DNA of 64,000 bases from assembly GCA_027924645.1 (NCBI GenBank), contig BSBN01001225.1, forward strand, positions 12,232,001 through 12,296,000, given 5' to 3'. Both the position numbers and the translations under genes were made by a program. The stretch is from Cunninghamia lanceolata. Its lineage: Eukaryota; Streptophyta; Pinopsida; Cupressales; Cupressaceae. Shown piece after piece: positions 1 through 12,409 of this stretch (the stretch's first letter is position 1; the number at the start of each line of letters is the position of its first letter). The notes beneath the pieces are model-generated. The model worked only from the letters and a program-made list of their open reading frames with translations. It was not told the origin of the DNA and did no database searches.

Positions 1-2286
1 AAAACAGGGCATGACATTGTTATTTTTTTGTTTCTTCACATGAATTGAACTCTACTTCTTCACAATTTCAATAAATTATCTATATAATACACATTCACAT
101 AGAGCATATAAACCTAATGTTGATGGTGTTTTTAGCACACAACAATGCAGGTAAGATGTAGGTTATCTCACCTCTCTTGAAAGGAATCCTATCCCAAAAC
201 TTTAGAATAGGACTGCCCCAAGGTTTATATAACTAGGTCTTAGCTTTACAGGAATAACTTCAGTGGAATGTATCAGCTATACCAACTAAGGGGACTTACA
301 TGCAATTCAAACAAACTTTAATGCATTAGGGTTTGATTGCACATGACTTTGATCAGTTTTCTGATTTGACAATGCATAAATAAACTGATATATACCTAGA
401 TTGCTACCTAAGCTATGTGATTTCAACCTACAACCAACAATCTACTAGCTTGCATTCACTAAGCATGAATTCTGTGACCACACTATGCAAGTTTATGAAA
501 CCTAATCTAACAAAATTTGATAAATAAAATGCAAAAGGAAGAGGGGAGAAAAGGGATAGAGAGATCCTATAGATAATTACAACAATGATCAACAAACAGA
601 TAAATAGATTCCTGACAATAAATGAATCTATGCTTAACCAGGCAGCCCACAATGCTACAAAGATTGTGCAATCTTCTAAGGAAACATAAGGGTTTTCAAA
701 TTGTGGAGGATTCATCAAACACCCAACTCCTGGCGCAGTTTAATAAACTTACACAATCGAACTTATCTCATAGAATATGCCTAGACTAACCATGCATAAT
801 GAAATACAATAAGCAAGCCATTAATGGTATGAACAAGAAATCCATCAAATATCTAAATGATTAATCACAAGTGCAACTGAATAAATAATTTCAAATTGAC
901 ATGAACCATGAAATCCAAAATGAGACAACATAGAAACACAAATTCCTAACAACCTGCAAAACTTGCTTTGTATTAACTGAATTTTGGTAGAGTTAGCAAT
1001 TCACTATCAAATCCTACTTACAATGAGAAGAAAATGATGTCCTTTTATAGACAAGGCACCATACCTTGAGTTTTTCAATGGATGGTGGAGATTTACTCAA
1101 CACCAAGGGTCCATATTACATGGCATTGAATGAAGTACATCAATTTGTTACATTTTCAGATTTAATTTGTCTTGATAGAAAAGACAAATTATAGCTTGCA
1201 AATACATTGAATCTAGATAAAATGGATACCCATTTGGCTATCTAGGAGGAAGGACCAATTTCCAAGGCCAAAAGAAGCCAGAGGAAGGCCACATGACACT
1301 TGAAAATATGAGCTGATGTAGATTGATGGGATTTCATATGCTGACTGGATCATTCTATTGCTCATCACTTTTGAGTTTTCTAAAAACTCTTTTCCAATGA
1401 GTTGAATATTCAAGAAGAGTATGTGGCACATTTTTGGAGAAGTCGTGTCCAACTGGATGTTTGCTGGATCAACATTGCATGATTGAATAACTAGGACAAC
1501 TATGAACATGTCTTGGACATTTGACTGGATTTGCAAGAACAACAGTGATGTAAGCATGATCTTTAGTGTCTTCTAGCTCCTGAGGCATATCTCCATCATC
1601 TTGGACATCATACATATTTTCTCTTGTAAGTGCAACAACAATTTGGTTGACAAAAAGACGATTCTTCATATTCGAGTCAGTAGTGTACTTTTGGGTGTTC
1701 ATCCTTCCAAGAAAGCTCCAACAAGCTCCTTTGTGCTCTCAAATCTACAATTCACAATGCTAAGCATCAATTTCATCATAAACAATCATTTTCCATCAAA
1801 ATTTATCAAAATATGTACATTTGCAATCATAGATCACTCAAGAACAACTCATTGTCAATATTACTTCCTTATGAACAATTTCACAAACCTAGTGATTTTC
1901 ACATGATTTTATGTGTTTTCCACCATTTTCAAGTACCCATTTGGCATATATAATGATCTGGGAAGTTTTTATGCTCATTAGGATCCATTTAGAGACTTTT
2001 ATTTTGTGTTTTTAGCCCTTTTTTTTTTTGCAAAAAGCGAGATTTTTGGGGGTCACTGGATATTCATGCGCAGTGACAATAATTAATGCAAAACATGCCC
2101 AAAATCCACATAAACCTGATAAAAATACTCATCATGATGTAATAAATGAATGTACAATTTAAATTCATCAACAAAATCCAAGTTTCACCTTCAAAAAATG
2201 AGTTTTTGGGCCCAAATTAGCAAAAAGTAGGGTCTTTAGCCCTCACTGGATATATCACGTGATGGTTGATTTTAGCGCTGAGTCTT
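1..2286. other. AT-rich intergenic sequence, no gene recognised
   Basis: I see no coding sequence with a recognisable domain. The open frames here are short, overlap on both strands and look like chance. The last 280 bases (from about 2010) carry copies of a short motif also found to the right of the transposon nest, so this end is part of an older repeat that the outermost element split. Confidence 0.5.
2010..2286. repeat. Left half of a split older repeat (CACTGGATAT / AGCGCT motifs)
   Basis: The motifs CACTGGATAT and TTTTAGCGCT occur here and again at 50376-50830, directly beyond the other end of the 48-kb nest. The two stretches abut the CTTTA target-site duplication (2287-2291 and 50371-50375) and were presumably continuous before insertion. 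The identity of the repeat is unknown. Confidence 0.5.
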
Positions 2287-2291
2287 CTTTA

Positions 2292-3366
2292 TGTTGAAAT
2301 TAAAGAACACTAAGAGGAGGGAGTGAATTAGTGTTCTACAAAATTTATTGTTATTTTCCTTTATCAAATTATCACATACATTCAAAAGAAATAAACATGA
2401 ACATAAGAGCAAGATCATCACACATGAACACCAGGATTTTACGTGGAAACCTGGTTAAGGGAAAACCACGGTGGAGGTTAATCTACAAAAAATAATACCC
2501 TGTTAAAAGTATTACAAATGGGGAAGGCACATGCCTTCGGGCTCACTACCCAGAGTTCACTGCTCAAAAAGAGGCTCACTGCCTACAAAAATGATTACAG
2601 GAAGATTATAGAATGTTTAAACTGATGAGTAGTATCTACCAATGCAAGAATTTAGTTCTGGTTAAGCACAGAATACTGATCTTACACACGTCATCCTTAC
2701 TCTGCCCTGTTTCACTCTTCTTCCATAATCTGAGCTTAGATCTTCACCTTCACACCTCTTTCTACCTTTTTCGCACTTACTCCATCACCACATCATAGTC
2801 ACACTCCAAAATACTTGAATCCATTGGCTATATATATCTGCATCAAGAGATTCAATCAACTGTAGTCAGCTTCAAAAGAACTTAGAACATTTATTAAGAA
2901 ACTCTGCTCTGTCAGCTAAATCCATGCACAAAAAACAACGCGGACCAAAGACTTGTGTTCCAAATCATCAATCATGTCTGCCAATACCACTGATTATCAC
3001 AAATTGCTTGACCAAAACTTTTTCTTCATCCAGACCAAGATCAAATACTAGGTCGGTATGTTCTTCTGACTGTACTAACTAACTAGAACCTGATACTCAG
3101 ATGATTATAACTTTTGAGTTCTGGATTTAGATAGTCCCGGCAATCCTTATTACTCCCTCAGATCCACAACACATTGTGATTTTCCACCAAAGAGATCCAG
3201 ACTAAGATACCAGACCCTGTCACATGCTCGTCTTTGACTCCTGGACTTAGACAAATCTTTGCTCTAACTTCCAGTATGAACAAATTATGTAATACAGATG
3301 TGTAGGATAGACTTAGTTGCCATCAATGACAACACCTGTCATGCATAGCAGTGTCTCTTACCAACA
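2292..3366 (-). repeat. 3' LTR of the outermost element
   Basis: A 1,075-bp LTR matching 49267-50370. It shares with the other copia-type LTRs of this window a block near the + strand start (AACACTAAGAGG, then a G-rich run and GAATxAGTGTT), a block around AACCTGGTTAAGGGAAAACC, and runs of GGCTCACTGCC. A TATATATA stretch near 2830 could be the TATA box in minus orientation. Confidence 0.9.
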
Positions 3367-3545
3367 ATCTCCCCCTTTGGCATTGATGGCAACACTTAGT
3401 GAAAAATGACTAATGTCGGAACAACTCCCCCTTTCTATGTACACTTATGCTTTTCTATGTTCTCCAATGCTCCCCCTTTGCTAGATTCCTCATTTTTCAT
3501 TGCTCTTCACTCCCCCTTTGACATCAATGGCAAAGGGTGGGATCC
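3367..3545 (-). promoter_or_regulatory. Multiple polypurine tracts of the outermost element
   Basis: The tract directly at the LTR boundary (minus strand CCAAAGGGGGAGAT, ending at 3367) is followed by three more CTCCCCCTTT copies (+ strand) near 3426, 3470 and 3510. Each could prime plus-strand synthesis. The same arrangement is seen in the nested copia element at 35533-35780. Confidence 0.7.
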
Positions 3546-3614
3546 GCAACCAAAATTTACACAAAAAATCCTATATACCAAGTTGCATATGTACAAACAA
3601 TCCTTAAGTCTTAT

Positions 3615-6600
3615 TTACATAAAATTAAGTACATCACCAAAAATGTTCTTCAATCGTGCCAGCTCACTATCCCAACCCTTCTTCATAGTGTTCAAAATTG
3701 AGATGTGGCCACTGAATAGGAATGCCTGTGATTCTGTCATCCACAGATCAATGGGGTCACTTGACTGAGCTGTAGCTTGGGCTTTGGTCAGAGCATTGAA
3801 CATTGCTTCTATTTTGGGGGAAATTAGTCCTTAGAGCTCACTCATTCTTGCCTCTATGTTCTCCTTTTCTTTTGTCAATTTCTTTATATCTTCAATCAAG
3901 TTGATCACCTGACCCTCCTTGCTTGCCACTAATGTTGTCACAGGATTAAAGGATTTGGATACACTAGATAGTTTTTGCTTAGACACTTTTATTTTATCTT
4001 CATTATCCTCTTTTTAGGACAGGATAAGCAAAATTTATATACATTTCCTCCTTCTGTAAGAGCATTTTGAATACTCTTTACACTTGCATCCAGCACCATT
4101 ATATCTACTTCAATCAACCCCTTTAGAGCATCAAATCTTTTATTATTGAATTCATTTTGAACCTTGACTTCTACAGACTTCTCTAGAGATTCAAAATGAG
4201 ATCTAACGAAGTTTATTAGACTTCTCAATTGGTCGGATGGAGATGCTAAAGAATCCTTCTAGTATATTGGCATGATTTTCTTCAAAATCCCTGATGCCAG
4301 ACCAAGTAGCTCACTGTCTTCTATGTGAGACTTAAAAATATCTTCTCTGGCCTTAGCTTGAGCAATGGAGGCCAATTTTATCTTCTACATGGGAGATAAG
4401 GTATCAAAATTTATTGGACCTTGTATTATGTCCTGATCTTCTTCAATTTGTTTATCTCTTTCCAAAATTTCCTTCACTGCTTCTGCAGTGTCTCTTGCCC
4501 AAGATGATGATGTGTCTATCTGATCCTTACCGATACTATCATCTAGATTGTCCTACTTGGGCTCTTCATCAACTTTTGCAATCTCTTCTTCTTTTCCATT
4601 TTTCTCCTTGGTCTTTTCTGCTTCTTGGTCCTGAGCTTCTTTTGTTCCATGCTCTTTATCCTTTAGTGAATCATCTTTAGCTTGAGCATCATTCATCTCT
4701 GTATCTTCTTTGCCACATTGATCTGGAGGAGTTTGAATACCTCCTGCATCATCAATTATATTTGTCATCTTTTCATCTTCTTTGTTTATTGCTTCCTCTT
4801 CTGGAACAGAGGAGTCATTTATCTTAGTTTGCTGCTCATCTCTTTGCTACTCTTCTGTAGGAGTTCAGGACAACACTAAGAGGGGGGGTGAATCAGTGTT
4901 GTATTAGTTTTCAAACATTTTACAACTTTTTGCAAGCTTTCTCTTATAGAATAGATAGAAAGCAATACATTAATGATTTGTTGAGTTTATATGCACAAGA
5001 CTTACAATAACAGATGTAAACAAAACATGATCAAACTAATAATATGCATGCACATAGAAGAAATCAAGACACAACCATTTTACCTAGTGGAAAACCCTCA
5101 GGGGTAGAAAAACCACTCATGAAGTGCCTTACTGGCTTAACTTTGAAAACATCTTACAAAGCCTCACTGGCTGAATATTATGTCTCACTGACAATTGAGA
5201 GGTCTTACTGACCTACAAGCCTCACTGGCATACTATGCCTCACTGGCAACAATGTTTAGAAGCACCAGCTTCAAGGAGCACCAACCCCTATTACAGAACA
5301 AACTGAAAACACAAATTCAGAGGGTTTCTCTGTTTCAATACAAAACATTTCTTCTCTCTCATGTGTCTGTCAAATGTCCATTCTATTCAAAAACAATCCT
5401 ACATCTGGATATACTCAACTACACTTCACACCAATATGTTTCATCAATGTCTGTTTATATATATTTGCATCAATGCACCTGAAAAACCATTGTATACAAA
5501 TTTGATGTCCTTTCACCTTCAAAACATAAAACCTTTCATCTTCTTTGAAAGAAAATAATATCTAATTGCATCAAATAGATCTCCATTCTGCAAAAACAAT
5601 TCATCATAATATATTTTGAATCTACCCTTAAGAGAGAATAAAATCTCTATCAAACTGAATATTCAAGCTGCAAAATCAATCTCTTCACTTTTTGATATTC
5701 TTCAACCTCTGCATTTACAACCCTATTCAAAATGTTATTAAATAAAAATTACAATTCATTCTGTCTCTATTTGCAAAAACATATTTCCAAAACTCTTGAT
5801 TTTCTCTGCAAAAACACATTTCCTTTTCTTCATATCCCCTGCAAATAAATTCTTCAATTTGATTTTCTCACAAGACAAATTATCTCCATTAAAACATCAT
5901 TCAATCCTGTTGATCTTTCTCAAAAATATCTTCATGAAAACCTTTCAACTTCTCAAACAAAATCTCTTTCATCTTTTCAAGCCCTTCATTTTCTTTTCAA
6001 CAAGACTCTTCATATCCTGCAAAATGAAAAATCTCCACCAAAATCTCCTCAAAAAATATATTCTTCACACTTCAAAAAACAAGCTCTTCAAAACATCTTC
6101 TACAAAAAAAATTTTCAGTTTGTGAATTCAATAAAAATCCTCCAAATTGTAAAAAGAAAAAAACCTTCTATCTTCAAGGTCTCTTGGTCTTCATAATGGC
6201 AACAAATCTGTTTTTAGCCTTTTTACCAAAAAAAAACTCCTTAAAAACTTCACTTACCTACCCACCTTTTGCTCAATCCAAAAATAGAAATTACTACTTT
6301 TTTTTTTAAAATGTCATAAAAATGACATAATGGAGGGGTCGACCACTTAGTGGTTTAAAACAATGTTTCACAAACATTTAGAAAAAGCTTATTTGAACAC
6401 CTTTTTGTCAAGTTATTTTAACTAAATACCCCCGAATATGCATTTCCCTTCCTAAGGTTTTTGTTTGCCCATTCATATGCATTAGAAAGAATGTCTTTTT
6501 CATTGAAAGAAATTTGAAGACAAAGACTTACAACGAGCTCCTCTCTAAAGGTTATTTAAATATGACTTGTGGTTTTTCATATAATATGAAACAAAGGCTG

Positions 6601-9600
6601 ATGAAAAAGATTCCAATTAAAACAAAGCTATTAATAGCTTAAGCGACCTCCAAGCAAAAGCTTAGCAACAAACGGTGGCACATGACATCGGTTAAATACA
6701 AGTAGGGCCGGTCAATGCAAATCTACCATAGACCCTTAGACCCTTTAACAGGTAATTTTTAAGTTATGAACCTGCAGTAGCAGGTCATTATTGAAATAGG
6801 AATAAAGAGCTTGACATTTTAAACTAGGGTTTAAAGTATATACTTTGAGGACATTAAAATAAGGCAATTTAGACTTTGAACACCTTAAGCACCTTGAAGA
6901 CCATACTCTACAAGCTTCAGTCTTATCATCACATAAGTCCTTGAAAACTCTCTACAATAGTATTGTGAATAGCATCAACAAAAAAAACCAAGTGAACTCC
7001 TGAAATGAAACCAATGAGATGATCATCAAGAACATCTATACCAATGCCAACACCCATTGATCCTCTGACCAACTCAAATGAAATATTATAACTCCTGAGA
7101 TCACCTATAATCATGATAAAAACTTAGACAATTGAAAACCTCAAATGATCTCCAAAAAACATATCTCTGTGAAATGATTGATCATCTCTTGCAATCAATG
7201 TAACCTTGAGAATGAAACAAGCCCTCTCATGATTATAAAGACTTGATCAAGTACTACAAAGTAAACCCTCCAACATAAATACCTGATCTGCACTAGTCTT
7301 GTAAAACTGAAGCAAGTGAACTTTGTCAAGCCAAGATCAATCATACATTGTAACACTAACATGATCAATTTGGGTAAATATGAACATGCATGTAACCCAT
7401 TTGAGCTCCTGTATGATCAACTCAAACACATCTCTGACATCCTGATGTAACTCAATCTTGAGAATCTATTCAAGAAGACTTTGCACAAACACAATTGATA
7501 TCCTTAAAGCAACATTTTCACAGATCAATATTATCATCAACTCAATCTGAATAACACAACACTTTACCATACTGAACAAGCTGTGATATGACAATAGAAA
7601 GAACACATGAGATGATGTCTCCTACTCAAATGTTTACTAATATCAACCCAAGATCCTGCAAGATCCTTTTGACATCAATGACAATCTGACACCATCATCT
7701 TCATCATTCAAAATTGATGCATCCTCAATAACCATCGGTTCTTCTGTAACCACATAGAACTTGTTTTTGTCTAGTGCTTTCTTCAGAATTTGTTTTATTT
7801 CTTTAACAACTTCATCAATATCTCCAATCATCAGCTTGTTCATCCTTGTTTTGCTTCTGAAATCGTTCTTGACCTCTTTAAAAAAATTATCTGCTTCTTT
7901 GTTGGAGATCACCGGACACAAACTAGATAACACATGTTCCCTCAACTCCAAATCTTTAGCTTTAGCAGCCTCTTTCCTCATTTCCAAAATGTTACTCAGA
8001 CTCATAGGAATTTCAAATAAAATTTCCACAAGAGCTCTACTGAATGTATTCAAGTATTTTACAGTGGCATCCTCCAAAATTCTTTTGTTTGCATCATCAA
8101 AAGTGTCATAGTATTTTATTATGGGTTTTAGATTCCCATGAATTATCACAGCATTCACAATTTCTTCTACAAACAAAGTGGATTTTCTAGTTTGGGTTTC
8201 AGTCTTTTGTCTTTTACTTACCTTCATACTTCTGGAAGGCTTATCTTTTGCAGCCTTTGAAGCTTTTACTTTCTTTGTCTCTATTTCCTTTACTGCTTCA
8301 TTTGATCATGTTTCCTCATCATCTTTAATGCTCACATATGTTCTGGATGCTGTAGTCTTCATTCTTTTACCATCTTTACTGGATGGTTTGTCTTCTAGTT
8401 TTTCTGTTCTGACAAGTTTTGTTTGAACAAGAGCAGCAATAGAACTTCTAGTTTTTCTATACTGGTTGGTGAAGACTTCCAGAGCACTTCCTTGTTTCTT
8501 ATCCTGCATCTCCTTTTCATCTTTTTATATCTTTTCTCTATTCTACTTTACAACTTCCTTAGATATGCCAATGCTTTTAGCATACATTTCTACTTGCTTT
8601 TGATCTTTCCTCTTGATTTTAGGTTTTCTGAGCTCAACATGCAGTTTTAAACTAAGCTCCTCATATGTCCCAAATCTCTCCACATAATCATCCTTGGGTT
8701 TGCTCAAGAGATGTTGAGCATACATATCCAAGATTTTTCCATCTACCTCATACCCCATGGGCATGATCCAAATAGTTATAGGTTCTATTGCTTCCATTAA
8801 GCACTAATCAGTGTCCGCCATGAAACAAATTTCATTCTTGTATTTCTCAACAATCGATTTAGGGATTCTTTCCCTAGAATGCATCATGCTCTGAAAATTC
8901 TTGAAGTAACCCCAAATTGCAGTTTTATGTGCTTTAGAGTCACCAATGATGTTCAAGTGCTCTCTTATCTGTATAGCAACAGGTTTATCATTTGTCCAGT
9001 ACATGCTTTTCTTGTTGGGTAACTCATTCATGAAATAGAAGAATAGACATAAGATTAGTGTACCATATTTGAAGGTGTTCTTCGTATCCTTCTTTACCTT
9101 ATTCAAATTTTCCATCAGTTGATTCTGCAACAACTCACACAAGTCATAATCAACATTCTCTCTTAACATTTTGTATGTAGCATATATGGCGTCCAGAGAT
9201 AGAGTTCTCCCTGTTGGAGTGATAAATTTTATAACCAATTACCATTGAAGGAAACTTAACATCCGAATCAATAATGTCATTGATTTTTTTTGCCCTTTTG
9301 TTAAACCTTGAACCGGTAGCATCAGTTATTGTTTGATTCTTCATTGCTTTTAACATTGGTAGTTCATCGGATGAGTTTAACCCTATCACAGTCTTGATGG
9401 CATCCTTGGTGATCTTGAAAGGTTTCATTAGCCATATAAATTCATCATGCATTTGGCTTAGCACATACCAGACCCACTCATCTTCATCGAAGGATGGAAA
9501 ACCTATAATCTGAATGAAATGTTTATCATGTAGTGCCTTATATTCAGGTTTAAGACCGTGAATTTCATCCCTTAGATGATTCTTGAACAAATATACAAAC

Positions 9601-9782
9601 TTTGAGTCCCCAAATTCATCTATGCTCGCATGAATATAGACCCTAATATCTTCAACATGCAATACACCATACGGAACACTTGAAAATGCACCTAACCGGT
9701 CGACTTCTACTGATTTGTGTGGATGCTTCTTGAATTTGGGTCGGGGCCTTTCAGTAATATCAACAATCAATGGTGTAGCCAT
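3615..9782 (-). pseudogene. Second ORF of the outermost element, about 1,100 codons, unknown function
   Basis: I do not recognise this protein. It starts at a Met at 9782 (MATPLIVDITERPRPK) and runs to a stop at 3615, with the solo LTR 4856-7697 inserted in it; deleting the LTR and one TSD copy keeps the frame. Decay is heavy: a frameshift near 9233, in-frame stops at 8804, 8543, 8525, 8306, 4847, 4553, 4385 and 4259, and a further frame change near 3990-4010. The N-terminal half looks globular, with a segment FKITKDAIKTVIGL that loosely recalls the core of TE-borne plant mobile domains. The middle is Lys-rich, followed by a Glu/Lys/Asp-rich low-complexity region (about 4560-4850) and a probably helical C-terminus ending near LARLKNIFGDVLNFM. 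No polymerase, protease or integrase motif is visible. It may be a captured host sequence or a structural/targeting protein; neither can be decided here. Confidence 0.6.
4856..7697 (-). mobile_element. Solo LTR (2,842 bp) inserted in the second ORF
   Basis: The ends are TGTAGGAG...ACACCATCA, flanked by TCTTC at 4851-4855 and 7698-7702. The left end carries the AACACTAAGAGGGGGGG block typical of the copia LTRs here, and the right end carries GACATCAATGACAA, also found near the ends of the other copia LTRs. GGTAGAAAAACC and GCCTCACTGGC repeats match the GGCTCACTGCC zone of its relatives. No internal coding sequence is present, so it is the product of LTR-LTR recombination, or a very degenerate element. 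The right boundary was set by the TSD and by frame restoration of the interrupted ORF. Confidence 0.72.
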
Positions 9783-10220
9783 TGCAAAAGATTACAAGAT
9801 CAATGCTTCGCAGGAAAATTACCTTTTTCTTTCTCAGAATTAGGGTTAGCTAATGAATTCACTGGTCGCACCTCAAATCCTAGCAATCTTAGCTCAGATG
9901 CTCTTCTACTTGCTTTCTTTGAATGCAAAGTGATCCAAATGATGAAGGGATGACCTTTTATGCTCCGCAAAATCTAATTCTCCATTGTAATAAATGTGTT
10001 TCCCTAACTTCATCTGATTACTCTGTTTCTTGATGCAGTTTCTCATGAAACTCTCCGCAAATCATCATATCCACTTCTTTTCTATCAAAAATCCTTTCAA
10101 ATGATCTACAATAATCCAAATTCTCTTCTCTCATCATGCCTAATTCAGGCACCCACTTACTGGTTGGGGGAATTTGATTTTCAATGCAAATCCCCTTGAG
10201 CCAGAGTTCTCATTTTAGTT
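9783..10220 (-). other. Spacer between gag-like gene and second ORF
   Basis: About 440 bp with scattered stops in all minus frames. Nothing recognisable; possibly the degraded end of the gag-like gene or a leader of the second ORF. Confidence 0.4.
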
Positions 10221-10884
10221 TCACGAGGAATTCTCAGCACCAAACTCTGATGCGGACCCATCACCATCATTTCTTACACTTTTCTTCACCCATGTCTTGT
10301 TCATTTCATTTTGGATCTCATCAACTTTTCCCTTGCCTTTGTCTTGTCTCTGCTCATCTGGTTTGCTATTTACCGGACCTCTTCTTACATTTTTCTTACT
10401 TCTGCAGAATCTTGCAATATGACCAGATCTATTGTAATTAACACATACAACATTTCTTTGCTTATTTACTTGATTTCTTCTTGATCTACATTGATTAGCC
10501 ATGTGTCCAAATCCATTGCATGCAAAATAGTAACCTTTGAAAGAATTAGCATTTCTTCTATTGTTAGAGTAGTTTATCATCATACTTTTGCAATCACTAG
10601 ATTTGTGACCATACCTTTTACAATTGAAGCATTGACCAGAGAAGAATTGACCACTTTGATTCACTCTACTTCTTCATTGAGTAGCTCTACGACCAAATTT
10701 ATTGCAATTGAAACAATTGCCATTGAAAGATAGATACCTTTGAGCATTAGGTTGTCTTACCAAAGGACTTCTAGGTCTGTTTCTCCCATTCCTTGATTGA
10801 GAATTTACATGTCTGGATCCAGAGCTTTCACCTTTCTCATACCCAAGACCACGCTTATCATCAGCCTTCTTCTGACTCTCAAGC
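10221..10884 (-). pseudogene. Gag-like protein of the outermost element, C-terminal part with zinc knuckles
   Basis: The minus frame from 10884 contains four CCHC-type zinc knuckles (CX2CX4HX4C), the nucleic-acid-binding signature of retrotransposon Gag. Only one (CFNCKRYGHKSSDC) is complete. The first lost its His and its last Cys (now TGA at 10674), the third has Tyr for its first Cys, and the fourth Tyr for its second Cys. The N-terminal part lies at 48664-49198, separated by the CAAGC-flanked gypsy insertion. The frame is continuous when the insertion and one CAAGC are removed. A Lys/Arg-rich tail follows the knuckles. Confidence 0.8.
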
Positions 10885-11297
10885 TGTAACATCCACATTC
10901 TATAAACAAAGTAAAAATCAGAATTTTACCATTAAGTAATTTAAACAAGGTAAAATGAGATAGAGAAAAATTTTCTTTTATTTAATATATAATCAAGTAA
11001 CAACCATTACAAGATTTCTCTTTACAAAAATTCAATAACCACATTGTCTTTCTCAAGTACAATGTTTACAAAAGTAAATCAATTACAAATATCTGCTTTA
11101 AATAATGCTTTACATAGTCTCAATAATCACAAGTCTCGAAGATATACTGCATCTGGAAAATCTGACATCTTTATCACAAGCCTCGGCATGTCTTCTGCTA
11201 GAGAGAGAGTATCTTTCCAGTGATTTACCTCCAACCATAGACCGGTGGTCTCCCACACATCTGCCACATAGAAAGTGGCCCTACCCTTCATGAGAAG

Positions 11298-12393
11298 TGT
11301 AGATTAGAGAAATGCAATAAGGTAAAAAAGCAAAACCAAATGTCAACAAGAACACAAGATTATACCTCATGCAAAACCTAATCCCATCAAGGGAAAGAGG
11401 AGCCCTTGCACCCAAGAGAAGCTCCCAAGACCAAGATTGTCCCTAGACTATTGATTCAAATGTGAAATGCCTTCTCAAATGTGCAACTCACTATAAGCTC
11501 AAATGTGATTTTGGCATGGTAACTTTGCATGAAAATGGATGATGAAAATGACTTGTGAGAGGTTGTATTTATAGACTTTTGGAGAGGATTTTGATCCAAG
11601 GGTGGAGATTGATTGGAGAGATCAATGGTGGAGGATGAAAGTGAGGTGGAGGGCCTAGATTTGATCTTGGAAGATGGAGGGCTAGGAATAAAAGTAAATC
11701 TTTTATTCATTTTTGGGAAAGGGGTGAATAAATGAGGTTGGGTGAGATGGATTATTTGTGAATTAAAAATTCACATGGGGAAGGGTAAAATGAATTAAAA
11801 ATTCATTTGGGGAAGAGTGGATATGACATGTGTAAGGGATGTGTAAGAGGAGTAAATGTGATGTGTGATTTATTTGAATTTTAACTTTGGGAGGTGTGGA
11901 GAGAAGTGCTAATGAGGATTTGACTTTCTTAATTAGGGTGATTAACCTAATTAATATGGTTGGAATAAATTAGTAGAGGGATTAGAGGGGGGATAAGATT
12001 AATTAATTAGTGATTTAATTAATTAATCCTAAGGCTAGGATGGGATAGGCTAGAGTAGGCAATTAAATAATAGCTATTTAATTGTCTAGGGTAGGGATAG
12101 GCTGATTAGTAGGCTGGATTAATTAGTTAACATGGTTTTAACTAATTAATTGGATTTAGGAAAAATGGGGATTTGATTTAATAAATTTTGCATATTTATT
12201 AAATTATTTGGCTAAGGTTTGGACTATTGAATTAATAAAATTAATTCAATTTTGGGATAAAATGGTGCGGATTTAGAAAATGAACGGGGTGATTAATTAA
12301 ATAAAAATTTAATTAATTAGTTGGAAAGGGAATTGGTAAGTTTAGGGGTGTCAGGAATCAGTTTGGTGGTCGAGACATTTTTAGGTGTCTACA
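11298..12393 (-). repeat. 3' LTR of the Tat element
   Basis: TGTAGATTAG...GGTGTCTACA, 1,096 bp, nearly identical to 28954-30049. The interior has repeated AT-rich TTAATTAATTA blocks. A TATA-like sequence lies at 11565-11573 on the minus strand, the counterpart of the one in the 5' LTR. Confidence 0.95.
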
Positions 12394-12409
12394 TTTGCCC
12401 CTCTTTGAC
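12394..12409 (-). promoter_or_regulatory. Polypurine tract of the Tat element
   Basis: On the minus strand the bases just before the 3' LTR read GTCAAAGAGGGGCAAA, the expected plus-strand primer. Confidence 0.75.

Noticed and set aside
1213..1906. Overlapping open frames on both strands near the left edge
   Set aside because: Short, AT-driven, hydrophobic and mutually overlapping, with no family resemblance.
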